A program made the position numbers and the translations under genes. From Nematostella vectensis (taxonomy: Eukaryota; Cnidaria; Anthozoa; Actiniaria; Edwardsiidae), in the NCBI RefSeq assembly GCF_932526225.1, contig NC_064035.1:9163296-9227295 (forward strand): DNA of 64,000 bases. Direction: 5' to 3'. Below are positions 36,901 through 44,901 of the stretch, piece by piece. How positions within the stretch are numbered: position 1 is the first letter of the stretch; each line of letters opens with the position of its first letter. The notes under the pieces were generated by a model. That model saw only the letters and a list, made by a program, of their open reading frames with translations, did not search any database and was not told the DNA's origin.

Positions 36901-39900
36901 ATACCATCAAAAATTTCGATTACATACCTGGAAATCTGAAGACGGTAGGGACATTTTAACTTTGCGATACGATCTTTTTTCAGCAATTCTAGATTATTAT
37001 TGAAATAAGATTAAGCGTATTTCAGTTTATTGTCATGTATCCAATGGGTAAGAGCGGGCGTCTAAATGAAACAACGTTGGTGAATTGACGAATAATGATA
37101 ATGATTGCTTACAAATAACACTTTCCAACGTGATGGTCCTGAATTGGCCGTTTTGGAATTCGCGGGGATTCTACTACAGTAGAAACTCGACAATGAAATT
37201 TCGAAAAGATCCCCTAGACCAATTACAAACGATGGAGTTTTTATAGTACATATCCTCAAAAATCGACCAAATTCACTAGATGACTGTGACCTATTTTCAA
37301 GTATTTGATTAGGGCTTTCTTCCTGTTTGTTTCCATCAGTTCACTTATCCGTGTCGCGTCCCTGTTCTTTCGCGTTCTCGTTTGTTTGTGCAGGAAAAAC
37401 AGACAGGGTGGATTTGATTGGTCGTTTTTCTAAAATTTGTCTCACTGACGCCATATGTGTCTTTTGTTACACCTAGGCTGTTGATGTTCGGCTGTGTTTC
37501 GCTCACCCTAGAGCGTTACGAAGTCGCCGAGACGTTTTTCGAGGCCGCAACCTGTGTGGATCCTAAGAGTATAATCGCCTGGACTATGCTAGGTTCGTAA
37601 AACCAAACGCTAGGGGTTACAACCGTCCAGGGGACTCATATATCATATGTGACTCATATATGGCCAGAGCCATATATGAGTCATAACCAGATACTGAAGT
37701 ACGAGTGGCGATTCTGTGCTAGTTAGCGCAGAGACCTTGTATTATAGGTTGAAGTGTGAGCATTAGTTACCGCCGTGTGTATGTATTTTTCAAAAAAAGC
37801 AGCTTTTTGTTACTAAAGATCGCCAGGCTGCAAAATAGCTGCGTACTCTACAGGTATCCCGCGTTTACTATTCACTTGATGCGCCCCTGAGAAGTCATAT
37901 AATGCGTGATGTTTTTGGCAGGCCTTTACTATGATAGTATTCAAAACGACATCGGAGCTGAGCGAGCGTTTCTTGAGGCCAATCGAGTAAATATTAGCCC
38001 GGTCCATCCGCCTGAGGAGCCAAGCCCTGATGATCAACTGCCTACTGGCGGGGATCATCCGGAGACTGAGTTCGAAGCTCCTGCCTCGGACACGGCCCCG
38101 CCCCCATCCGGGGAGATACCCGAGGTCCATGGTGAGTACTAGACGACAACAGCAACGACGACGACTACAGCAACGATACAAACAGCAACTTCGTTGACAA
38201 CGATGACAACGATGACAACGACAGCAGCAACAGCCACAGCGGCGACGACAGCGGCAGCAACTACAGCAACACGTGTGATTGTCTGCTTTCTCATCGCCTT
38301 TAAACTCTACAACCTTAAATAATTTATTGACGTCTGGTAGAATTTCTTTATTTCCTCCAGAACGATTGTGTTTGTAACATTGTCTGGTTGAGATGATTAA
38401 AACCTTCTGTTTGCAGTTGAGGAATCCTCTAACGGCACCCCTGCCGAAGGCGAGACAGAGCCCAAGCCAGCACACACTGCTGTCCCCAGTACCGCGGGCG
38501 CTCCTTCTGTCGAGTCGCAACAAGGCAAGCGTGCATCGGTATCAAAGCCTCATACCCAGTCCTCGGCCATCGCTCCGACCAAGACCCAGTCCCCTGCGCC
38601 GAGTGGCAGTGTTGCATCACACGAAGAGACGAAACCCGAGCCCGCAAAACAGGTGGAGAGCAAGCCAGCAGTCAGGATATTCCTGAGGACAGCTGCTTTC
38701 TTATTGGAGGTTAACGCACTGCAGGTAATTTCACAAGGCGGCCAGAACATTTTGTGTGCTGAATGCGTCTTCGGCGTGGTAAGAAAGATAATCTGTATTC
38801 AATACAAGTTGTAAAAATAGTGCTTCACTTTTCCTAGATGGCTGAATCTGCGCTTGCGCACGAGCTTATTGTGTCAAATAATGAACCAAACGCTGACTAC
38901 TGCATAGCGCTGGCTCGTCTTCGCATCCAGCAGGGGAGGTACGAGGATGGAGAGGAGCAGCTGAACCACGCCCTTACCCTGAGTCACCAGGTGAGGCGAG
39001 TCCCGCTCATCTGGCATCGAGTGGATGGAGCTCGATTAGAATTTTGGTGCTTTTTAAATGTGTTTAGACTATAAGGACTAAGACCTAGTTTAAACGCCGT
39101 TCTTTTCATGTATCGTTCCAAATACAAATGCATGCAAATGAACCAATTCGGTTGTTCAATGTTCATTTCCATTTGGAACGATACATGAAGAGAACGGCGT
39201 TTGTCCTAGGCCTAAGTTGACGATTTTGTACTAATTTGTAATGTTTTAATTTTTTTTAATACAACAGTGAGACAGCCCAACCAATTATTGGACTGAGTTA
39301 TCTAAAAAAGAACACTAATAATTGTGAATTGCTTTTACAGAACCCCGATATCTGGGCACTGATTGGCCACTTGAAGTACTTGACGGGACGCACAGAGGAG
39401 GCTCAAGAGTGCTATGAGAGGACCTTGTCGTACATCACCGAAGCGTCAGATATGCACGCCATCTACCTGCGCCTAGCCTCCATATACCTCGAAAAGGGAC
39501 AAGTAAGTACTGCGTCACGCGGGTCTTGAAAAAAGGGGTAGATACAGCCTACTCGCTTATATATCCAACTTCTTGTTATTCTGTATGATATGATATAGAA
39601 TGAAATATTAAAAGATAACCTAAACCATGGTTATCATTACGAGAGTATTTCAGATCTCATACTCGAAGTAGCCCTATTTTAGCGAATCACATGCTGTGCA
39701 AGGCCTGTGGGATGTGTAGGCGCGTGCACAGGCCATCCCCCCCCCCCTCCCCCCTGGCGGCCAAAAAGTGTGTCATTTCTTATTTAGGAATCTTCAAATC
39801 CTATGCTTTTCCCTTATGATACCATGACTGCGAACCCCCCCCCCCCCACCCCCCCCCCCCCTCCCCACAGCCAATCCTGGGTACGCGCCTGATGTATACT

Positions 39901-42084
39901 TATTATCGGTTGTGTCCTAGTTCCAGGAGGCCAAGTCGACGTTCCTGAAAGCATGCATGCGTTCCCCTTCTTGTGTGTCATGGCTCGGTGTAGGAATTGC
40001 TTGCTATCGTGTAAGTTTTTGCTCTTGGTATTTCATTGAATAGTGTGTAAAGGACCATGTTTTATTTATTTATTAGTACTCTTTTTAGCTTGGCGAGCTG
40101 ATGGAGGCGGAGGACGCCCTCTCAGAGGCAAATATTCTTAATAACAAGGACCCCGAAGTCTGGGCTTACCTATCCCTAGTTTGTCTCCAGGTACGTCACG
40201 CAAGCTGCATGCGGTAATGAGCATCGGCCCATGCGCGAAAGCAAAGGCTTGTGTTTTCATTAATTTTCATTAACACATTGACCCCTCAACCGGCCTGTAC
40301 CGGCTTTGGGAAGTACCCACAACCCAAAAAATTCATAAATGCAAACTAAACACAACAACATGAAGATACTCAGGCATCAGTCTAAGGGATAAATGGTCTT
40401 GAAGATATACATCCAACCAAGGTGTTGGCAACTACACTTAAGCCAAATAATAGCACAGGTTCTTCGACAAATTTCAAATCGAACAAGGAAAGAAAAGCAG
40501 AATCACCCCTCTCAATAAAACGCTCAAAATACAACACAAGGGAGAGAGATAAGCAAACACAGCTCAAGACACAAATAGATACCTTTATTCTGATCCTCCA
40601 GGTTCATTTCCATGGCCTCAAAACACAATGTCCACTCCCTTAAAGGCTTGTAAAACCACGAAGATGCCTTTACGGTTTGCAAAGCATTCTGGGAGATCCA
40701 AAGTCAGATGGTTTTTTATAAGTCTTTTCACCCCGAAGCCAAACAAATCAATTCCAGGTCATACAGACCCAGAATAGCAGTGTAAACAATTTTGGAATCA
40801 ATTTGGTTTCAGAAAAGACAGCATTTAGGAGAGCTGTGGTGATTCATTAGAAAATTATTTTCTCATCCAGGCAAAGCCAAACAAGAAAAAATCATCATGA
40901 ATCCACCTTTACTTGCAAATATCCATAAGCAAAGCACTCAATTATGCCCCAAAAGACCTCATGAAGTCCTGAGAGACTCTCCTAATATGCTCATAGCTGT
41001 ATTTTTGATGAAAAATACAAGCAACCATCAACTTCTGCTGGCTTCAGCACAACGACGATTAAAAGTGGGGACCGCAAAGCACTGTTGGAAAGCTTGGATA
41101 CCGCTGACTAGGTGCAGCTGTGTTTGACTTTTACAGGCTGTATAAAACTCAGAATAGGGGGGGAGGTATCTGTTTTCAGTCTGTTTTTTGTAAATTCAGC
41201 TAAAAAAAAGTCAGGAGTCAATGGGTTAATTTCATTAATTTTATTAATCCTTACAGACCGGTCGTCAGCTAGAAGCGGAGCAGTCCTACAAATATGGACT
41301 TAAGGTAAGGCCCTAAATGAATTTGCCTATCAGGGATGGGATTTTTTTTTTTTACTATTTTCTATTTTTTTTTCTACACCCCGACCTTAGTGGTTGCGTA
41401 CAGGCCTCCTCTTTTTACACCTAGGTTTTTTGAAAACACGACTAAAGTTTTCAAAATAAAGTGGTAAATTAATGAAATACTTTCTCACTAGTTTCTAGTC
41501 CTGCCTACAATCAAAAAATATTTATTTTAAATGGGAGCCAATATGTTTACCCAAACACCTTTTATCAAACGACATCGTGGACTTTTGCTTGTGAAGTCCT
41601 TTATAGATCCCACACTCCTTCTATACTCCTGTTTATTACACTCATAGTAAGGAAAAGTAGTTTGACAGAACAGGACGGAAAATTCAATAACTACCTCTCA
41701 TTAAAGCCTCCGCGGGGATCTCGGTGTTTTTTGGATTTTTTTCAGTATTTTTAAAAAAATTGGACTTCCTGTGGTACTATTCATAGCAGAGAGGTGACTA
41801 AGAACGAGCGGACCCTCCCTCCCAGGCCCCCACTATTTCTTGATCAGGAAGCCCGAAAAACGCCTTTTTTCCAACAAAAGGCCTAAAACACTCGAGACGC
41901 CTGCGGAGAAGGCTACTCTTATTACTCGATGCCCTCCACTTTTACGCGACCTGACTGAGAAAAACACTGTTATTCACACTCCGTCTTTCCTGACTTCTAG
42001 TTGAATCTGAAGGACGAGGCACTTTTAAACGAACTGCATGCTGTGCAGACCCAGGTCGGGTTTGGGAACCCTGTGGTTTGCTGA
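24928..42084 (+). CDS. CFAP70: CFAP70 (TTC18), axonemal protein with C-terminal TPRs (31 exons)
   Basis: An axoneme protein associated with outer dynein arms. Exons: 24928-25005, 25304-25493, 25748-25846, 26249-26334, 26941-27005, 27082-27190, 28289-28413, 28487-28544, 28685-28779, 29039-29215, 29397-29583, 29892-29966, 30044-30135, 30211-30271, 30658-30719, 30791-30856, 31383-31449, 31526-31657, 36299-36382, 36481-36522, 36598-36678, 36775-36827, 37477-37592, 37922-38131, 38417-38724, 38838-38990, 39341-39502, 39921-40010, 40089-40190, 41257-41304, 42001-42084. All junctions keep frame: 3357 bases, 1118 aa (human about 1121). The N-terminus has a C2-like region ([25 protein letters not shown]). 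LLYPGVN and [17 protein letters not shown] match the human protein. From about residue 610 come TPR helices, split by a P/E/S/T-rich linker in exons 24-25. Intron 18 holds a Gypsy element in sense orientation. Confidence 0.96.
26596..26930. mobile_element. Partial copy of the TAACCCATTGACTCCTGG family
   Basis: About 180 bases from 26596 match the reverse complement of 41050-41228, including AGACTAAAAACAGAAACCTC, TTTTATACAGCC and AGCGGTATCCAAGCTTTC. Lies just before CFAP70 exon 5; the right end is not clear. Confidence 0.65.
27220..27779. mobile_element. 560-bp MITE with about 55-bp inverted ends
   Basis: Ends read inward TTCACC(T/C)TTTCGGCGCTGATAAGT. The arms continue to GGGTCAAAGTC(T/C)AACAA. 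Inserted just 30 bases after CFAP70 exon 6. No transposase seen in the interior. Confidence 0.85.
27828..27989. mobile_element. MITE with CCAGGGTTCAAA ends
   Basis: Starts CCAGGGTTCAAA and ends TTTAAACCCTGG. GCCGGCTTTGTGG and AGAGCCGGCAAAG form inner arms. About 162 bases, inserted into the duplicated exon 6 region of CFAP70. Diverged relatives near 7119 and 8108. Confidence 0.7.
28005..28260 (+). repeat. Degenerate tandem copies of the 3' end of CFAP70 exon 6
   Basis: CAGTTTACCTGTT, from the end of exon 6, recurs near 28008, 28126 and (diverged) 28231. The first two copies are followed by forms of the donor region GTAAGTAAATAGC, and GCATGGCA also repeats. The copies have lost frame or donor sites, so they are pseudo-exons. 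Confidence 0.75.
29336..29396 (+). repeat. 61-bp tandem duplicate of the CFAP70 exon 11 acceptor and start
   Basis: Directly before exon 11, a diverged copy begins with its own acceptor (TTTTTGCAG, then GATCAATGGT against GATCCATGGT). It runs to AAAGTGTTTAAT, matching GAAGTGTTTGAT. Using the upstream acceptor would shift the frame of exon 11, because 61 is not a multiple of three. Confidence 0.75.
30935..31276. mobile_element. MITE shared between TATDN1 and CFAP70 introns, copy 2
   Basis: Starts AGACCCAATTCATAC and ends GACATGAATCGGGTCT. The arms also share CTCCTGCTGTG(C/G)CGAATCTA. The interior matches 21275-21585. Lies in CFAP70 intron 16, close to exon 17. Confidence 0.8.
31830..31958 (+). 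repeat. 5' LTR of the Gypsy element
   Basis: 129 bases, TG...CA ends, with AATAAA at 31919-31924. Identical by eye to the 3' copy. Confidence 0.95.
31977..35759 (+). CDS. Gag-Pol polyprotein of the Gypsy element
   Basis: 1260 aa without a stop or frameshift. Gag comes first. Zinc-binding motifs follow: a CX2C-type cluster near residue 217 and a clean CX2CX4HX4C knuckle at about 238-251. The protease has DTGA near 302. Reverse transcriptase follows, with VADDFLVV near 600 where most relatives have Y/F-x-DD. RNase H (CDASQSG) lies near 754. Integrase has an HHCC zinc domain near 972-1008 and a catalytic triad of D about 1035, D 1089 and E 1125, with 35 residues between the last two. Gag and Pol share one frame, so no frameshift signal is needed. 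The order protease, RT, RNase H, integrase is that of Ty3/Gypsy. The intact frame and matching LTRs point to recent insertion. Confidence 0.96.
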   Translation: MASGYVLPPPAPLEIHNSNAADKWKRFVLAWKNYSLATGLNEKAEAVQVATLLTVIGEEAREVYSTFTLTEGETDKIEPVIKKFAEYCQPRKNVPFERFRFNQRMQEPGESYEHYRTALRKLAESCEFDTITPDEILRDRLLFGIHDTKVRERLLRESKLTLAKTDEICRAAESMLAQMKIVKDTSETDVNAVSKFESKKPNIKNYRRKQRGQGKQCDNCGYQHMANQESCPARGKDCRKCGAKNHFANRCKQEVKATEVEETDMYPEETYQTEEVLAVWLDDSQLVTFQSESGSFIRFQPDTGAQCNVLPVHIYKQACNDHKLVKVKPVQTSLVAYGGSKIKVVGHVTIRVWRNHVSCQLDCRLVDSHEIRPILGRKACLGMNIIQYNDNDQFHKPQTDGATVFTVDPKPGAALTREEILAKFPAVFSDGVGKLDGEYTIRLDTNAQPVQHAPRRVAVALRPQLKKTLNDLVDKEIIAPVTTPTSWISSMVVVPKKDGKLRICLDPKDLNKAIQRENYPLPTIEEVATRLHGAKVFTLLDVRNGFWHVQLEEESTYLTTFHTPFGRYRWKRMPFGISSAPEVFQRKMHEFAEGLTGTEVVADDFLVVGYGESYEEATADHDRNLLAFLNRCDQRDIHLNPDKMRLRKSELLFIGHIATDKGLKVDPAKVRAIVDMPSPTDKLGVQRLLGLAQYLAKFLPQLSDITKPLRDLTQSDVQFIWDDAQQSAFEKLKDAVTVTPVLRYYNLDEEITLQCDASQSGLGAALLQNGQPVAYASRALTPAETRYAQIEKELLAIVFACDRFHTYVYGREVVNIETDHKPLEPIFIKPLATAPKRLQRMLLSLQSYSLNVKYKKGKDLYLADTLSRAYLPEVNAWECTRELEEIDHRSWMPVREETWQQLKNAAVDDAVQQNLREVIKRGWPESKTDLPECVHPYFDIRDELTVQEELIFKGQQLVVPRALRKELMEKTHSSHIGIEGCIRRARDTFFWPRMTVELKEYITKCEVCLTHRSGQRKEPILQHEFVARPWGKVSADLCELDNRTLLVVSDYFSNYIEVARLNTVTSRAIIKELKAIFARFGIPDTLITDNGPQFASAEFSVFAKTWMFEHKTSSPRYAQANGKAENAVQTVKRLFKKCKTSGGSEFQALLDWRNTPTAGIGTSPAQRLFGRRCKTLLPVAGSLLQPSYNTEGTTYRRNRRQLISTGETNSQVPDVLESPEPDDAQQQPSQVAMPPDSSQAITRPRREVKPPAWLKDYVPK
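35896..36024 (+). repeat. 3' LTR of the Gypsy element
   Basis: 129 bases, TG...CA ends, AATAAA at 35985-35990. Followed by the ACTTC target duplicate. Confidence 0.95.
37651..37682. repeat. Perfect short palindrome in a CFAP70 intron
   Basis: GACTCATATATGGC and its inverted copy GCCATATATGAGTC are separated by four bases. Could form a hairpin; no function known. Confidence 0.7.
38141..38272 (+). repeat. ACG/ACA-rich microsatellite
   Basis: Imperfect triplet repeats (ACGACG, GACAACGAT, CAGCAA) directly after CFAP70 exon 24. On the minus strand they create a cysteine-rich open frame that is an artefact. Confidence 0.8.
39078..39215. mobile_element. MITE with about 46-bp inverted ends
   Basis: Both arms contain AACGCCGTTCT(T/C)TTCATG, then TATCGTTCCAAAT, with only a few mismatches further out. 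The loop is short, so this is close to a perfect hairpin of about 138 bases in a CFAP70 intron. Confidence 0.85.
39718..39890. mobile_element. C-rich MITE with AGGCGCGT ends
   Basis: Starts AGGCGCGTGCACAGG and ends CCTGGGTACGCGCCT, with long C runs inside. The ends resemble the CAGGCCCATACCCAGG family. In the CFAP70 intron before exon 28. Confidence 0.55.
40272..41228. mobile_element. Full-length TAACCCATTGACTCCTGG-family element, about 957 bp
   Basis: Left end TAACACATTGACCCCT, right end inverted TAACCCATTGACTCCT. The right 180 bases match 26596-26775 inverted. No convincing protein inside. Occupies most of the intron between CFAP70 exons 29 and 30. Confidence 0.65.
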
Positions 42085-42453
42085 AAGGTCACCTCGCGAG
42101 GTCTCGTGTCATTTACATATGTAGATATATTGTATACGTGGTCAATTTAAATGACTTCTTTGAGTAACAAAAATAGTGTTTTATAAAGAAGTTACCGCTG
42201 GTTTACTTTCTTATAGAATTAAAAAGATAAAAATTGTATTTTAAATTGTGTTAATTAAAACAGGGTGGTGTTTAAAAGATTCGTTATGATTTACACAACA
42301 ATACCCACCCCTTCTAGTTTATTGCTTGATCTTGCTCTATCCCCACCCTTACCTAAAATTCTCCACCGTCCAATAAATTCCCGACGTTATTGCCCCTATC
42401 ACCGATATTCCCCACTCCTACTCTAACTTCAATTCCCTCTATTTCATCGGGTT
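42085..42453. other. Tail-to-tail gap between CFAP70 and the GNAT gene
   Basis: Both 3' UTRs converge here. AATAAA for the plus strand occurs at about 42371, and TTTATT (minus-strand AATAAA) near 42318. Nothing else seen. Confidence 0.5.
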
Positions 42454-43404
42454 TCAGTTGAATTCCTTTTCAAACAGCCTCAAACCAAACGTAAAAAACT
42501 CCACTGGCTGCAGGCTCAGGCCAGCGGTGAGAAGCTGCTTGCCATGCTCCGTCATATCTGGTCTGTGGAATGTGGAGAACACAAACCTGTCGCGTGTGAT
42601 GCCGCACGCCGCCTTAAGTTGTCGTAGAACATGCGCAGTGAACAGCACGGGGTCGTCCGTGTAAATTGTTGCCACCCAATGAACACAGTCCACACGCTCT
42701 GAACGCCGGCCATGGCCAAACGACTTCGGCCATTTTCCGTCACGACACTCAGAGGCACTTCGGTCCGCGAACAAGCAGTCCCATTCTTGGAAAATGCAAT
42801 CGATATTTGATCGGAGCGCCTCGAAGGGCTCCCAATCGATAATGAGCGTGTTATCTTGGAACAGCGTATTCGCGACTGATTCTCTGAGTATGACTTCCGT
42901 GTCCTGTTTGGAATACGGGTGGAGCTTGATCGAGGATTGTACTGTGGAGTGCTCGGAAATGTTTCCGAGAAAATTCTTAGGGATGTGATAGGCCAATATG
43001 TCTTGGTCAAGGACAGCTCGGTCACCCTGTTTTTTCTGTATCGCAAGTCGCTCAATGTTGTCTGACTTGGTCGTGAAGCGTTCTCTAACAACGCTTGGAT
43101 ACTTCTTACGAATATAGTCATGGACTTCAGCTATAAGTCGCGAGCTAAGTCCGAGCCCTCGGAAGTCGGGATGGATTCGCAGCCCTTGACTGATGAAGGT
43201 TCTACCTTCGTCAATAATGTTTATGGCCCGAAGTCCCACAAGTTTGCCCCCCACTTCAGCTACGAAAATCAGCCTGCTCGGCTGGTTCAACCACTCGATG
43301 AAGATGCAAGGGAGGTAGTCATGACCGCTGTAGATACCCTGGGACATTTCAACTACTGCAGCGAGATCGCTGGCGCGCGCTAGGCGAACACTTATCTCTC
43401 GCAT
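42454..43404 (-). CDS. GNAT acetyltransferase, histidine N-acetyltransferase/NAT16-like, intronless
   Basis: 316 aa in one uninterrupted frame from ATG at 43404 to TGA at 42454. Residues 1-140 form a GNAT fold: ISVRLARASDLAAVVEM opens the domain, and motif A, the acetyl-CoA pyrophosphate loop, is GLRIHPDFRGLGLSSRLI. The long C-terminal half, with DCVHWVATIYTDDPVLFTAH, resembles the vertebrate histidine N-acetyltransferase and NAT16 group, which acetylates free histidine in fish. The substrate here is inference. It lacks introns although its neighbours have 11 to 31 exons, so it may be a retrocopy or an acquired gene. A TATA box lies about 71 bases upstream. Tail-to-tail with CFAP70. Confidence 0.85.
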   Translation of the reverse strand: MREISVRLARASDLAAVVEMSQGIYSGHDYLPCIFIEWLNQPSRLIFVAEVGGKLVGLRAINIIDEGRTFISQGLRIHPDFRGLGLSSRLIAEVHDYIRKKYPSVVRERFTTKSDNIERLAIQKKQGDRAVLDQDILAYHIPKNFLGNISEHSTVQSSIKLHPYSKQDTEVILRESVANTLFQDNTLIIDWEPFEALRSNIDCIFQEWDCLFADRSASECRDGKWPKSFGHGRRSERVDCVHWVATIYTDDPVLFTAHVLRQLKAACGITRDRFVFSTFHRPDMTEHGKQLLTAGLSLQPVEFFTFGLRLFEKEFN

Positions 43405-43474
43405 GATACAAGATGATCACCGATTCTTCTGGTAAATCTAGCCCAGAGAACGAAGTATCAAATTAGAGAAGAGT

Positions 43475-43486
43475 GGTATATATACC
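43475..43486 (-). promoter_or_regulatory. TATA box of the GNAT gene
   Basis: The palindrome GGTATATATACC lies 71 to 82 bases before the start codon, a plausible place for a TATA box and a short 5' UTR. Confidence 0.5.
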
Positions 43487-43691
43487 ATATAATGTTCTTT
43501 ACCTACGCATTTTAACAGCTGCAACGCAAAAAAAGATTCTCGCCTAAAAAATTAATTACACTGAATGACAGTCTAAAGCATATAAATTGGTCATCTAGCA
43601 GCCATTTTTGGAGTATTTGAGTTATCCTACGCTATTACACGTGGCGACTTCTCACAGAACTCTAATGGCTGTAATCATTTGGGATATTATA

Positions 43692-44745
43692 GCATGCGAG
43701 TTGCGTAAAAGGGTATCCTGAAGTGATAGCCAAGTCATGATTGTTGGGAAAACTCATCGTAAACAGTACACAGCATTTAACACCTTGAATCATTATTTTA
43801 ATCCTTAAAGTATAAAAATATATGTAAAATAATTAGTCATGGAATTTAAAATGAGACACCTGTATAGGCCTTTTTTTACAGAGATATAATGCCTTGATAC
43901 AATAAATACAGTTAAATATTTAAGTTGAGTATTTTATTTGTAATAAGTTTGGTTAAAAGAAATGATTTTCAAAATGATCTAAGAAAAAAATATATGAGAA
44001 CGCGTTTCCAGGGTTTGGTAACATTACGCATACATTGATTTTGTAATAAAAATTTGGTAAAAAAATTTAATAAAAATGTAATAAAAATATAATGCCTTGA
44101 TACATTGATTACAGTTAAATATTTAAGTTGAGTATTTTAATTTTAATAAAGTTTGGTTAAAAGAAATGATTTTTAAAGTGATTTATATCTAAGAAAAAGT
44201 ATATAATAACGCGTTTCATGGTGTAGAAACATTACGCATACATTGATTGTGTAATGAAAATTTGGTAAAAATTTTTATTGAGAAGCTGTTGAAATACCCT
44301 AATACAAAGAGGCCATTAAGCCTAAATTCTTAAATACGAGGTTTTAAGAGCGGGTGTAGTTCACATGGATAGCAAGTAGATCTCTTTAAGAATTTTTTAA
44401 TAACACTGAGAATTTTTTTTTTAATTCTGTTTCGTAAATTTTGATCTCTTTTATGCCACACTGATATAAAAAGATTTGCAAACTTGCACGGACTTGCGCT
44501 GTACAGAGTACCATTTGTATGAAAGCGCGCGAAAAGATGAAAATACATTTGCTAAACCATGTGCGTGTATAAAATCCACGTTTGTTTAAACTAAATACAT
44601 AAAAACTAAAAAAAAAACAGTACTGTGCTTTTGTTGTATCTTTCTTATCCTACGACTTAACAGGGGCCAAACCCTGGCAAGCAAATTGCCTACAAGGTGG
44701 TCTAAGCACTGTTAAGCGAACTGCCTACAAGGTGGTCTAAGTACT
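43692..44745. repeat. Older diverged copy of the RhoBTB downstream region
   Basis: Aligns with 52938-53800 and 62537-63400 through GGGTATCCTGAAGTGATAGC, AACAGTACACAGCATTTAAC and GCCTACAAGGTGGTCTAAG. It stops matching just before the terminal RhoBTB exon. It carries an extra internal direct duplication of about 200 bases (43887-44087 and 44088-44280). More substitutions and indels than between the other two copies, so older. Confidence 0.85.
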
Positions 44746-44757
44746 ATCAAAGAGGCA

Positions 44758-44901
44758 GACTCGTACCCAGTCGCTGAAACGAAAAAGAGCGAGGCGCGCA
44801 AAGGATTGTTTTCCGATCACGTACACCCCACAATCCTTTGCGCGCCGATCCAGACTTCACCCAATCCCTTCCGACCCCCTTTTTACGATTGGGTACGAGT
44901 C
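44758..44901. mobile_element. Hairpin MITE with GACTCGTACCCA ends
   Basis: GACTCGTACCCA and TGGGTACGAGTC are the ends. Inside, GGCGCGCAAAGGATTGT pairs with ACAATCCTTTGCGCGCC. About 144 bases, inserted at the edge of the older duplicate copy. Confidence 0.75.

Noticed and set aside
37813-38523. Minus-strand 236-codon frame, very rich in Cys and Arg
   Set aside because: It is the complement of ACG/ACA triplet repeats and CFAP70 exon 24; it has no domain and no splice support.
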